From Rhizobiales bacterium 64-17 (GTDB lineage Bacteria > Pseudomonadota > Alphaproteobacteria > Rhizobiales > Xanthobacteraceae): a stretch of DNA of 64,000 nt. Positions 42,650-50,376 of the stretch are shown here, piece by piece. The stretch is taken from contig MKWA01000025.1 of assembly GCA_001899285.1 (NCBI GenBank), positions 127,781 to 191,780 on the forward strand, given 5' to 3'. Numbering within the stretch: the stretch's first letter is position 1; each line of letters starts with the position of its first letter. The notes beneath the pieces were generated by a model that searched no databases, was not told where the DNA came from, and saw nothing but the letters and a program-made list of their open reading frames with translations. The position numbers and the translations under genes are program-made.

Positions 42650-43509
42650 GACAGAGCCTCCCGCAACGCGAACACAGGGCCTTCGAGACAGACACGACGC
42701 TGCTCGGTGTCGCCGTCCGGCGTCGCGAACGAGCGCACGCAGCAGAAGCACATGCCGAGCCCACAGGCCATCTGCTGCTCCATCGCCACCTCGCCCGGAA
42801 TGCCATGCTTCTCGCCGACGCGCTTCATCAGTAGCATCAGCCGATTGGAACCGCAGGTGAAGAACGCATCGGCCTTGCCCTGCGCGATCAGCCGCTCCAG
42901 CAGTTTTTCGACCGCCGCCGGCTCGCTCGATCCGTCCTCATCGGTCACGACCTCGACTGTCGCGCCACTCTTCGCGAAGCGTTCGACCGACATCACCAAC
43001 GCGCGCGAACGGGCGCTGAGGATCGCGGTGACGCCGACGCCCTGCTCCGCCGCGAGTTCGGCGAGCGGCGCGAGCGTCGCGAGACCGACACCGCGGCCGA
43101 GCACGACGATGTTCTTCCAGTTCGGATCGAGCGTGAAACCGTTGCCGAGCGGACCGAGGATGGCGACGCTATCGCCCGCCCGCACCGTGGCGAGGCCGCG
43201 CGTGCCGGCGCCCGTGACCTTGTAGAGAAACTCGACCTGACCTTTTGCCGGCGCAGCGCGATAGACGCTCATCGGCCGGCGCAGATACGGCAAATCATTG
43301 CCGGTCGCCGGACAAGCAATGTTGAAGAACTGGCCGGCGCGCGCCTGAGCAGCCAGGCCGTCGGCTTCGAGCACCATGTGAAAGTAGTCGCTGTTAACGG
43401 CGGTGTTGGACACCACCAGCGCCTGCGTGTCGGCGACGTCGAACGCCGCTTCGGCCTGTGGAGCGGTCGACGGTGCACGGGCCGGACTCAGCACGGTGTT
43501 CTCTCCCAT
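42643..43509 (-). CDS. pyrK: dihydroorotate dehydrogenase electron-transfer subunit
   Basis: A 288-residue FAD/[2Fe-2S] protein. FAD-binding LRRPMSVY, the NAD-binding VLGRGVGLATLAPL, and the cluster cysteines in MACGLGMCFCC and RRVCLEGPVF are complete. It passes electrons between NAD(H) and PyrD. The longer open frame upstream includes promoter sequence; the ATG at 43509 gives the proper N-terminus. It is first in the coupled pyrK-pyrD-M20-pyrC operon, and an XRE-type palindrome lies 36-49 bases upstream of the ATG. Confidence 0.93.
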   Translation of the reverse strand: MGENTVLSPARAPSTAPQAEAAFDVADTQALVVSNTAVNSDYFHMVLEADGLAAQARAGQFFNIACPATGNDLPYLRRPMSVYRAAPAKGQVEFLYKVTGAGTRGLATVRAGDSVAILGPLGNGFTLDPNWKNIVVLGRGVGLATLAPLAELAAEQGVGVTAILSARSRALVMSVERFAKSGATVEVVTDEDGSSEPAAVEKLLERLIAQGKADAFFTCGSNRLMLLMKRVGEKHGIPGEVAMEQQMACGLGMCFCCVRSFATPDGDTEQRRVCLEGPVFALREALSW

Positions 43510-43544
43510 TGGGGAACCCAAAACAGCGGAAAGAACCGAAGCTA

Positions 43545-43558
43545 TCTCATTTTTGAGA
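43545..43558. promoter_or_regulatory. XRE-regulon palindrome, site 1 (pyrK promoter)
   Basis: TCTCA-TTTT-TGAGA, a perfect 5-4-5 palindrome, preceded by CTA. It is one of four such sites at 43.5-46.7 kb (others at 45379, 45579 and 46648) lying ahead of pyrK, the MFS gene, the XRE gene and dctP. Confidence 0.75.
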
Positions 43559-43692
43559 CACACGCAAGAAACGCGTAATCGGGCGGAATCAGCCTTTTTT
43601 CGGAAGAAATCTCTTTTTTTAATCGCGTCCAGGTCATATACTGGTCGTTTCTTCATTTTACTGACACTGTGAGCGAGAATCGGAGGACGGAC

Positions 43693-43998
43693 GTGGAAGA
43701 ATTGGCGCAATGGCTGAAGTCGCAGCACAAGGGCTTGCGGACGTACAAGACGTTCCAGCAACGCGCCCTTGAGATGGGCGCGCAGCATCGCGACCAATAC
43801 GCGCTGTATTACCTCCTGGGCATGCTGGTCGGCCGTTTCGTCGACTCGTTCGAGGAGAATCCGCTGACCCTCGACGTCACCGACGAGGCACACCGTCGCC
43901 TGGTCGCATTCGCGGACAAGGCTGCCGGCTATGAACGCCTGTCCGCCGACGAGCGGCTGAAGCTGCTCAACGAGATCGCCGGGTCGGAACTCAACTGA
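43693..43998 (+). CDS. small helical protein of unknown function
   Basis: A 101-residue soluble, probably all-helical protein: VEELAQWLKSQHKGLRTYKTF, a central YALYYLLGMLVGRFVDSFEENP and a charged C-terminus. I do not recognise the family. The frame can begin at a GTG at 43669, but GGAGG at 43682-43686 stands six bases before the GTG at 43693, which decides the start. It is divergent from pyrK and convergent with the MFS gene, with a terminator after it. A role in the pyr locus cannot be shown; the site at 43545 might also touch its promoter. Confidence 0.7.
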   Translation: MEELAQWLKSQHKGLRTYKTFQQRALEMGAQHRDQYALYYLLGMLVGRFVDSFEENPLTLDVTDEAHRRLVAFADKAAGYERLSADERLKLLNEIAGSELN

Positions 43999-44042
43999 TC
44001 CCGGATCGCGCTGCCGAATTGAGCGGCAGCCGATTAAAGAAA

Positions 44043-44068
44043 AAAGAGGAGCCTCACGGCTCCTCTTT
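44043..44068. terminator. bidirectional terminator between unknown gene and MFS gene
   Basis: AAAGAGGAGCC-TCAC-GGCTCCTCTTT, 11-base arms, with A-rich sequence before and T-rich sequence after. It lies between two convergent genes. Confidence 0.9.
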
Positions 44069-44094
44069 TCGTTTTGTCGGTGTGGCGGCGCGCT

Positions 44095-45318
44095 CTATTC
44101 CAGCGGCGCGCCCTTGCGCTCGGGAATGAGCAGCGCCGTGGCGATGATGTCGACCACGTACAGGATCGACAGCAGCGCGATCGCCACCGCGAACGAGTAA
44201 TGCGCGGCGAGCGCGCCGATCACCAGCGGACCAAACCCGCCGACACCACGACCGAGATTGAACAGCACGTTCTGCGCCGTCGCACGCGCCTCGGTCGGAT
44301 ACAGTTCCGACATCAGCGCGCCGTAGCCGCCGAGCATGCCGTTGACGAACAGACCCATGATCGCGCCACCGATCAGCAGGTGCATCGGATCGACGAGTTG
44401 CGAATAGACGACGACCGAGATCGCCGCACCGGCCTGATACAGGAAGAAGATCGGCCGGCGGCCGAACTTGTCGGCGAGTTGGCCGAACAGCCAGATACCG
44501 AACGCCATGCCAAGAATGGTCACGGCCGTCCACACCGCCGAGCGGGTCAGCGTGTAGCCGAACCGCGTCGACAGATAAGACGGCAGCCAGATCATCACGC
44601 CGTAGTAGCCGAAGTTCTGCACCGAGCAGAGGATGAACATGCCGAGACTGATCTTGGTCGTCTCAGCGTCCTTGACCAGCAATGCAAGCGGATTGCCGGT
44701 GCGCTTCTGGGTCTTCTCGACGAAGATCGGCGGCTCACCAAGCGTATAGCGGACGATGAAGGCAACGACCGCCGGCAGGATGCCGACAGCGAACATGCCG
44801 CGCCAGCCGACAATCGGCAGCAGAATCGGGGTCACGACCGCCGCGAGCAGCACGCCCGCCTGCCAGCCGAGACCGACATAGGACGAAACGCGCGCGCGCT
44901 TCGAGGCCGGCCAGGCTTCGGCGGCCAGCGCCATGCCGATGCCGAACTCGCCACCGAGGCCGAGGCCAGCGATGGTGCGATACGCGAGCAGATCCCAGTA
45001 GCCCTGCGCGAAGGCACACAGGCCGGTGAAGATCGCAAACAACAGAATGGTCCAGGTCAGCACGCGGATGCGGCCGAAATAGTCGCTGAGGATGCCAAAC
45101 ACCACGCCGCCGATGACCGCGCCGATCAGCGTCCAGGTGACCAGCGAGCCGGATTGCGCCGGCGTGAAATGCAGTTCGGCGGCGATTGCCGACAGCATGA
45201 AGCCCAGAATGAGCAGATCGAATCCGTCCATCGCATAGCGGAGGGCCGAACCGAGCAAAGCTTTGCGGGCGTAACTTTCGCGCGTCGCATCGGACGCTTC
45301 CGCAGCGGTAACAGACAT
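44095..45318 (-). CDS. MFS transporter, aromatic-acid/sialate H+ symporter type
   Basis: A 407-residue carrier with 12 hydrophobic segments. The AAHS-type signature DGFDLLILG in helix 1 is present, as are the MFS loop motif DYFGRIRVL and the LGGEFGIGMALAAEAWP segment. Members move aromatic or other organic acids with protons; orotate, a planar carboxylic acid, would be a reasonable cargo. The ATG at 45318 is chosen; the longer frame crosses the operator region. The promoter gap carries a site of the XRE palindrome (45379) beside an inverted repeat at 45358-45376. Confidence 0.88.
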   Translation of the reverse strand: MSVTAAEASDATRESYARKALLGSALRYAMDGFDLLILGFMLSAIAAELHFTPAQSGSLVTWTLIGAVIGGVVFGILSDYFGRIRVLTWTILLFAIFTGLCAFAQGYWDLLAYRTIAGLGLGGEFGIGMALAAEAWPASKRARVSSYVGLGWQAGVLLAAVVTPILLPIVGWRGMFAVGILPAVVAFIVRYTLGEPPIFVEKTQKRTGNPLALLVKDAETTKISLGMFILCSVQNFGYYGVMIWLPSYLSTRFGYTLTRSAVWTAVTILGMAFGIWLFGQLADKFGRRPIFFLYQAGAAISVVVYSQLVDPMHLLIGGAIMGLFVNGMLGGYGALMSELYPTEARATAQNVLFNLGRGVGGFGPLVIGALAAHYSFAVAIALLSILYVVDIIATALLIPERKGAPLE

Positions 45319-45357
45319 GGTGTCCACCCCTTCCCTTGATCGCCCCCGACGGCGTGA

Positions 45358-45376
45358 TTGCGACAAAACGTCGCAA
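45358..45376. promoter_or_regulatory. inverted repeat beside operator site 2
   Basis: TTGCGAC-AAAAC-GTCGCAA, perfect 7-base arms, directly adjacent to the XRE palindrome at 45379 in the MFS promoter. It could be a second regulator site or a hairpin in the 5' leader. The rest of the 292-base MFS/XRE gap shows only site 3 at 45579. Confidence 0.5.
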
Positions 45377-45378
45377 GG

Positions 45379-45392
45379 TATCATTATTGAGA
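45379..45392. promoter_or_regulatory. XRE-regulon palindrome, site 2 (MFS promoter)
   Basis: TATCA-TTAT-TGAGA, one mismatch from a perfect 5-4-5 palindrome, flanked by GG and C as in site 3, which starts exactly 200 bases away. It is 61 bases before the MFS start. Confidence 0.7.
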
Positions 45393-45578
45393 CGGCAGCC
45401 ATCATGGAGTCAAGGGCACGGCTCCGGATCGTCCCCGGCCGTCGCGCCGGGGCGGGTCCGGCTCGAACCGCAACCTGCCAGTGCACAGCGTCATTGGCCG
45501 GCTTGCTGCTCTCGCGGAAATCGCCGGCGGCGCAACATACGGCGCTTGCAGAACAATCCCTGCTGCTTCACAGTGCGG

Positions 45579-45592
45579 TATCAAATTTGAGA
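45579..45592. promoter_or_regulatory. XRE-regulon palindrome, site 3 (XRE gene promoter)
   Basis: TATCA-AATT-TGAGA, containing the perfect TCAAATTTGA core. It lies 19 bases before the ATG of the XRE regulator, the place expected for autoregulation. Confidence 0.72.
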
Positions 45593-45610
45593 CTTCGGTT
45601 CAGGCAGCGC

Positions 45611-46495
45611 ATGTCCGAGCAATGGCAGGAAATCGGCAATCGGCTGCGCGCCTATCGTCTCGGCAAGAATTTCACCGCCTCCGACATGGCCGAGAAGATC
45701 GGCGTCTCGCGGGCGGCCCTGTACCGGCTCGAAAAGGGCGAGCTGGTGAAAATCGAGACGCTGGAGAAGCTCGCCGAGCTGCTCGAAGTGTCGCTGCCGT
45801 CGCTGATGGGCGTCGGCGTCGAATATTACAACAACGCCGTCGCCTTCTTCGAGCGCATGCGGCAGCTTGAAGAAAATGTCCTCCAGGTGCTCGGCAATTT
45901 CACGCCGATCTCTTTCCTGCTGCTGTCCGACGACTACATCGATCATCTGCGGACCATGCTGCTGGAATCCAACGGCACCGCCAATGAAGACAGGGCCTGG
46001 TTTGCCGATTATGTCGAGCGTGTTCTGTCGGTGCTGAAGGAGCGTCGCGGCTCGACACCGAAACGCAATCCCACCGTCGTTAGTGTCATCAATACGCAAA
46101 CCATCGAGCGGTTTTTGCGTTCGGGACTGATCGGCCGCTATGATCTTAGCGCCGCAGTGATGCGCAAGCGCCGCGCGCTGGCGCGGCGCGAGGTGGAGCG
46201 GCTGGTCGAAATTTTCCGCAAGCAGCCGATCGGCGTGCAGATCGGCGTCGTCGAGAATTTCGCGGCCGAACAAACCTTTCAGGTGTTCGAGAAAAGCGAC
46301 GCCACGTTCGTCACCATGAGCCCTTACCGGCTCGGCGATCATCCGAACATCTCCGCCGGCATCGCCATGGTCACCTCGGCGCCGGAAGCGGTGCGGATGT
46401 TCAAAGACAGCATCGTCGAACAGTGGGATCGCGCGCAAAAGGGCGAGGCCGGCGCGCGCTCGCTGGAGGCGCTGCTGGCGCGAACGCCGCTGTAG
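45611..46495 (+). CDS. XRE-family transcriptional regulator
   Basis: A 294-residue regulator. The N-terminal helix-turn-helix spans about residues 8-62 (NFTASDMAEKIGVSRAALYRLEKGEL). The remaining 230 residues are not a cupin or peptidase; they form an unclassified, probably ligand-binding domain with GVQIGVVENFAAEQTFQVFEKSD and YRLGDHPNISAGIAMVT. The open frame is far longer upstream, but the ATG at 45611 gives the normal HTH start. It is divergent from the MFS gene and upstream of the TRAP operon. Four matching palindromes in this neighbourhood make it the likely local regulator. Confidence 0.85.
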   Translation: MSEQWQEIGNRLRAYRLGKNFTASDMAEKIGVSRAALYRLEKGELVKIETLEKLAELLEVSLPSLMGVGVEYYNNAVAFFERMRQLEENVLQVLGNFTPISFLLLSDDYIDHLRTMLLESNGTANEDRAWFADYVERVLSVLKERRGSTPKRNPTVVSVINTQTIERFLRSGLIGRYDLSAAVMRKRRALARREVERLVEIFRKQPIGVQIGVVENFAAEQTFQVFEKSDATFVTMSPYRLGDHPNISAGIAMVTSAPEAVRMFKDSIVEQWDRAQKGEAGARSLEALLARTPL

Positions 46496-46647
46496 CAAGC
46501 CGCAGCTTCGCATCACGGCGGCCGCGGCGGCCGGAGCCGCAGCGATCATAGGCGCTTTTCCGATCAGGCTGTCAGCCGCGCGCCGCGTACCCTGCCAGCA
46601 CCACACACAGGCGAAAATCAGCGCGTTTGACAGCATTTCTGCGCTAG

Positions 46648-46661
46648 TCTAAAATTTGAGA
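46648..46661. promoter_or_regulatory. XRE-regulon palindrome, site 4 (TRAP promoter)
   Basis: TCTAA-AATT-TGAGA followed by TAG; the right half TGAGATAG is the exact reverse complement of CTATCTCA in site 1. It is 57 bases before the dctP start. Confidence 0.68.
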
Positions 46662-46718
46662 TAGTTGCTTGCCACCGGGAGAGCAGCGCGGTTTCCTCAC
46701 TCAAGAGAGTTTTCACCC

Positions 46719-47747
46719 ATGGCTTCACGACGCGAATTCCTGAAAGTCACGAGCGGCGCATTTGTCGTTGCCGCCTCCGCCTCCCGTGCGTCTGCACAGT
46801 CCGCCAAGTTCACCGCCAAGATCGGACACCTTGAATCTCCGACGCAGCCTCGCCATCGCGGCCTGGAAAAGGTTGCGGCGCTGGTGAAGGAGCGCACCAA
46901 GGGCGAGGTCGAGTTCAAGCTGTTCCCCGCCTCGCAGCTGGGTAACGCGCGCCAGATGATCGAAGGCACACAGTTCGGTGCGTTGGAATGCACTGTGATG
47001 CCGGCCGCATTCCTCGGCGGCTTCAATCCGGTGGTCTCGGTTTTCGATATTCCGTTCCTGCTGCCGAAAGACCCGGCCAAGGCCAATGCGCTGCGCACCG
47101 GACCGTTCGGCCAGTTCGTCCTCGATACCTTCACCAGCCGCGGTCTGACCGCGATTGCGCTCTGGCCGAACGGCCGCAAGAGCATCACGTCGAACAAGCC
47201 GATTGAGAAACTGTCGGAGTTCACCGGGCAAAAATTCCGCGTGATGGATTCGCGCATCCTGATCGAGCAGTTCGGCGCGGTCGGCGCGAGTGCCATCGCG
47301 ATCCCGTTCGGCGAGCTTTACACGGCGCTGCAGACCGGCGTCGTCGATGGCGAGGAAAACCCGCTCGATACGATTTCGACGATGAAATTCTATGAGGTGC
47401 AGAAGCATCTCGTGGTGTCGGAGCATGGCGCGATGGAAGACGTCGTGCTGTTCAATCCGGCGTGGTGGAAGTCGCTGCCGGAGGGCCATCGCAAGATCAT
47501 CGTCGACGCCTTCACCGAAATCCGCCCCGAGGTGGAAAAGATGAAGGCCGATGCGCAAGTCGCGGCGCTGAACACCATCAAGTCGTCGGGCAAGACCGAA
47601 ATTGGCACTCTCAGCGAAGCGGATGCCAAGGCCTGGCAGGCGGCGATGACGCCGAAGTCCGAGCAGGCTTTCATTGCGCGCGCTGGCGGCGAGGGCCAGA
47701 AAGCAATCGAGCTTTACAAAGCCGAGTTGAAGAAACTCGGAGGCTGA
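46719..47747 (+). CDS. dctP: TRAP transporter solute-binding protein (DctP family)
   Basis: A 342-residue periplasmic receptor. The N-terminus SRREFLKVTSGAFVVAASA is a twin-arginine-type signal. The mature part begins near KFTAKIGHLESPTQPRHRG; the conserved arginine that pairs with the ligand carboxylate is in GQKFRVMDSRI. AIPFGELYTALQTGVVDGEENPL is the standard DctP block. The ligand is a carboxylate, unknown; the shared palindrome suggests it belongs to the pyrK-operon regulon. An ATG at 46665 would add 18 non-signal residues and is rejected. Confidence 0.92.
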   Translation: MASRREFLKVTSGAFVVAASASRASAQSAKFTAKIGHLESPTQPRHRGLEKVAALVKERTKGEVEFKLFPASQLGNARQMIEGTQFGALECTVMPAAFLGGFNPVVSVFDIPFLLPKDPAKANALRTGPFGQFVLDTFTSRGLTAIALWPNGRKSITSNKPIEKLSEFTGQKFRVMDSRILIEQFGAVGASAIAIPFGELYTALQTGVVDGEENPLDTISTMKFYEVQKHLVVSEHGAMEDVVLFNPAWWKSLPEGHRKIIVDAFTEIRPEVEKMKADAQVAALNTIKSSGKTEIGTLSEADAKAWQAAMTPKSEQAFIARAGGEGQKAIELYKAELKKLGG

Positions 47748-47756
47748 TCGATGACC

Positions 47757-47785
47757 AGCGCGCCCGGCCCAAAGCCGGGCGCGCT
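47757..47785. terminator. strong hairpin between dctP and dctQ
   Basis: AGCGCGCCCGGC-CCAAA-GCCGGGCGCGCT, perfect 12-base arms, 10 bases after the dctP stop. No T run follows, so full termination is unlikely; partial termination or mRNA protection would favour the abundant receptor over the membrane subunits, a known pattern in binding-protein operons. Confidence 0.75.
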
Positions 47786-47835
47786 GCGTATCGGACGATC
47801 GCGAGCGGCTGGGGCCATCCGGTAACGGAATTGAA

Positions 47836-48357
47836 ATGGGGGCGGCCATGCTGGCTCGCGCACTGACTATTCTTCGTGGTGTCGAAAGAACCTTCATCGC
47901 GATCGTCATGGTCGCGATGTCGTTGCTGTATTTCATCAACGTCGTGGTGCGCTATTTCAGCCCGACATTGGCCACCGAATTGGCGTGGATCGACGAGGCG
48001 ACGCTGTTCGGCCTTGCCTGGCTGGTGTTCGTCGGTTTCGGGCTGGCGCTGGAGCGGCGGCGGCACATCGCCATGACCGCGCTGCTCGACAATATGCAGC
48101 CGGCGGCCGCGCGCCTCATCCAGATCGCCATCAATCTCGTTGGGCTGGTCTTCTGCCTGATCTTTACCAAATTCGGCTTCGACCTTGCCCGCTTCATCTA
48201 CAACAGCGGCCAAATCAGTCCGACGCTCGGCTCGACCATGCTGTGGCTCTACGCCCCGCTGCCGATCGGGTTCGCGCTTCTGGCGCTGCGCTACCTGCTC
48301 GAACTCATCGGTTTGCAGAACCGTTTCCTGCTCCGCGACGTCATTCAGGATCACTAA
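47836..48357 (+). CDS. dctQ: TRAP transporter small permease (DctQ)
   Basis: A 173-residue membrane protein with four hydrophobic helices: IAIVMVAMSLLYFINVVVRYF, the TELAWIDEATLFGLAWLVFVG block typical of DctQ, and two C-terminal helices. It couples with DctM. The start may be the ATG at 47836 or the one at 47848. It lies 88 bases after dctP, past the hairpin, and 11 bases before dctM. Confidence 0.9.
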   Translation: MGAAMLARALTILRGVERTFIAIVMVAMSLLYFINVVVRYFSPTLATELAWIDEATLFGLAWLVFVGFGLALERRRHIAMTALLDNMQPAAARLIQIAINLVGLVFCLIFTKFGFDLARFIYNSGQISPTLGSTMLWLYAPLPIGFALLALRYLLELIGLQNRFLLRDVIQDH

Positions 48358-48368
48358 GGGTAACGACG

Positions 48369-49649
48369 ATGACCGTGATCCTCCTCTGCATTGTGGCGGC
48401 AATCCTTCTCGTCCTCGGCTTCGAGATGTTCCTCGTCATGGGCGTCCCGACGCTGCTGGCGTGGTATTTCATCTTTCCATCCATTCCACCGGTGGCACTG
48501 GCGCAGAAACTGCTCGGCGGCGTCAACGTCTCGACACTGCTGGCAATCCCGTTCTTCATCTTCGCCGCCGACATCATGGCGCGCGGCACCATCGCCAAGC
48601 GGCTGACGGATTTGGTCAAAACCAATCTCGGCCATGTGAAGGGCGGGATCGGTCATACGACCGTCGTGTCCTGCATGGGCTTCGGCGCCATTTGCGGATC
48701 GGCACCGGCAACGGTGGCTGCCCTCGGCCGGCTGCTGCATCCGGAACTGCTGAAAGCGCGCTATTCGGAGAAATTCGCGCTTGGCCTGATCGCCTCCAGC
48801 GCGGAGTGCGCGCTGCTGATCCCGCCGAGCATCACGCTCATCATCTACGGCTGGCTGACCGGCACCTCGATCGCCGACCTGTTCGCCGCGGGTCTCGTGG
48901 TCGGCGTCACGCTCGGCGTCGCCTTCATGATCTATGTGCAGATCGTCACAGCCCGCACCGGCGCCGGAGTGTTCCCGAAAGCGTCGCGGCGCGAACGACT
49001 GCTGGCGCTGCGGGACGGGATGGTCGCGCTCGGCATGCCGATCATCATTCTCGGCGGCATCTATGGCGGCATCTTCACCGCCACCGAATCCGCCGCCGTC
49101 GCGGTGGTCTACGCCCTGCTGGTCGAGATGGTGATCTACCGCTCGTTCGGCTTCAAAGTGCTGGGGGAGATTGCCGAGAGTTCGGCCATCACCGTCGTCG
49201 TAATCTTTATCCTGCTGGCGATGGGATCGATGCTGTCGTTCCTCATTACTCTGGCGCAGGTGCCGGCGTTCTTCACGCAACTGTTCGCAGCCTGGAACGT
49301 CGACTGGATCATCTTCCTGCTGATCGTGAACATCGCGCTGCTGATCGCCGGCATGTTCATCGATCCGAACTCGATCCTGCTGGTGCTGATCCCGACCTTC
49401 TTCCCGGTCGCCACATCGCTCGGCATTGACCCGGTCCATTTCGGCATCGTCGTCTGCCTGAATATCTGCATCGGCATGATCACTCCACCGTTCGGACTCG
49501 ACCTGTTCGTTGCCTCATCGACACTGCGCCGGCCGGTGGAATTGATCGTGCGCGGCATCTGGCCATTCATTCTGACCAATATCGTGGTGCTGATCCTGAT
49601 CACCTATATCCCGCAAATCTCGACGGGGATTCTGGCGCTCACCCGTTGA
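48369..49649 (+). CDS. dctM: TRAP transporter large permease (DctM)
   Basis: A 426-residue sodium-coupled permease with about 12 hydrophobic helices. Typical DctM segments are MGVPTLLAWYF, LLAIPFFIFAADIMARG, SCMGFGAICGSAPATVAALG, IPPSITLIIYGWLTGTSIADLF and GIFTATESAAVAVVYALL. The C-terminal VCLNICIGMITPPFGLDLFV is standard. It completes a three-gene TRAP transporter and converges on the TIGR00725 gene 19 bases away. Confidence 0.93.
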   Translation: MTVILLCIVAAILLVLGFEMFLVMGVPTLLAWYFIFPSIPPVALAQKLLGGVNVSTLLAIPFFIFAADIMARGTIAKRLTDLVKTNLGHVKGGIGHTTVVSCMGFGAICGSAPATVAALGRLLHPELLKARYSEKFALGLIASSAECALLIPPSITLIIYGWLTGTSIADLFAAGLVVGVTLGVAFMIYVQIVTARTGAGVFPKASRRERLLALRDGMVALGMPIIILGGIYGGIFTATESAAVAVVYALLVEMVIYRSFGFKVLGEIAESSAITVVVIFILLAMGSMLSFLITLAQVPAFFTQLFAAWNVDWIIFLLIVNIALLIAGMFIDPNSILLVLIPTFFPVATSLGIDPVHFGIVVCLNICIGMITPPFGLDLFVASSTLRRPVELIVRGIWPFILTNIVVLILITYIPQISTGILALTR

Positions 49650-49667
49650 GGCGACGCACGCGCAGCT

Positions 49668-50168
49668 TCAACGTGCCGCGAGCAAACCACGCGCCAGCGC
49701 GATCGCTTGCTCGACCGTCTCGGCGGCGCTGACCCGCGCGCCGCCGATACCGGAAAAATAGCGGCGGCTGTCCTCGCTGTCGTTGAGCAAGATCACCGGC
49801 TTCTTCGACTTCAAAGCCAGCGCGATCTCCGACGCCGTCCCCGCGCCGCCGCGCCCGCAAGCGATCACCACATCACTCGACAACACATTGATGGCGTTGC
49901 GCGCGCTGCCCATGCCGGTGACAATCGCCACGTCCACCGCTTCGGACAGATGGCTCGTATCAGCCGTCGGCAGCACCCCGATGGTCAGGCCACCGGCCGC
50001 GTGCGCACCCTGATTGACCGCGTCCATGATGCCGGCGTCGCGGCCGCCACTCAGCAGCACCCAGCCCTCATTCGCCACCGCCGCGCCGAGCGCGCGGGCC
50101 AGATCGATATCCTGCGGACGCGCCGCATCGCCCGCTCCCATCACCCCGATCACAGGACGACGTGCCAT
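49668..50168 (-). CDS. TIGR00725/LOG-like Rossmann-fold protein
   Basis: A 166-residue protein: IGVMGAGD at the N-terminus, LLSGGRDAGIMDAVNQGAH and VIACGRGGAGTASEIALAL, the last being the counterpart of the PGGxGT loop of lysine-decarboxylase-like/LOG nucleotide phosphoribohydrolases. Members of TIGR00725 are of uncertain function; a nucleotide-related role is possible. It is convergent with dctM and divergent from a Bug receptor, without an obvious functional link. Confidence 0.82.
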   Translation of the reverse strand: MARRPVIGVMGAGDAARPQDIDLARALGAAVANEGWVLLSGGRDAGIMDAVNQGAHAAGGLTIGVLPTADTSHLSEAVDVAIVTGMGSARNAINVLSSDVVIACGRGGAGTASEIALALKSKKPVILLNDSEDSRRYFSGIGGARVSAAETVEQAIALARGLLAAR

Positions 50169-50376
50169 CGAACCCTCCTCGGTTGCACCGATGCGCCGTG
50201 GCTAGCGGATCGCACGGAAGGCGACCAATCAAATCCGGCCTGATCCACAGCCGTACTGCCCTGCACCGTCAGCATGCCAATCCATCAGGGAAACGCGCGA
50301 AACGCCCTTCCTCCGCCGGGCGTGTCGCGTCAAAGTGCGGCATTCGACCTCTGCACCCTCTCCGCTGGAGTGAACA

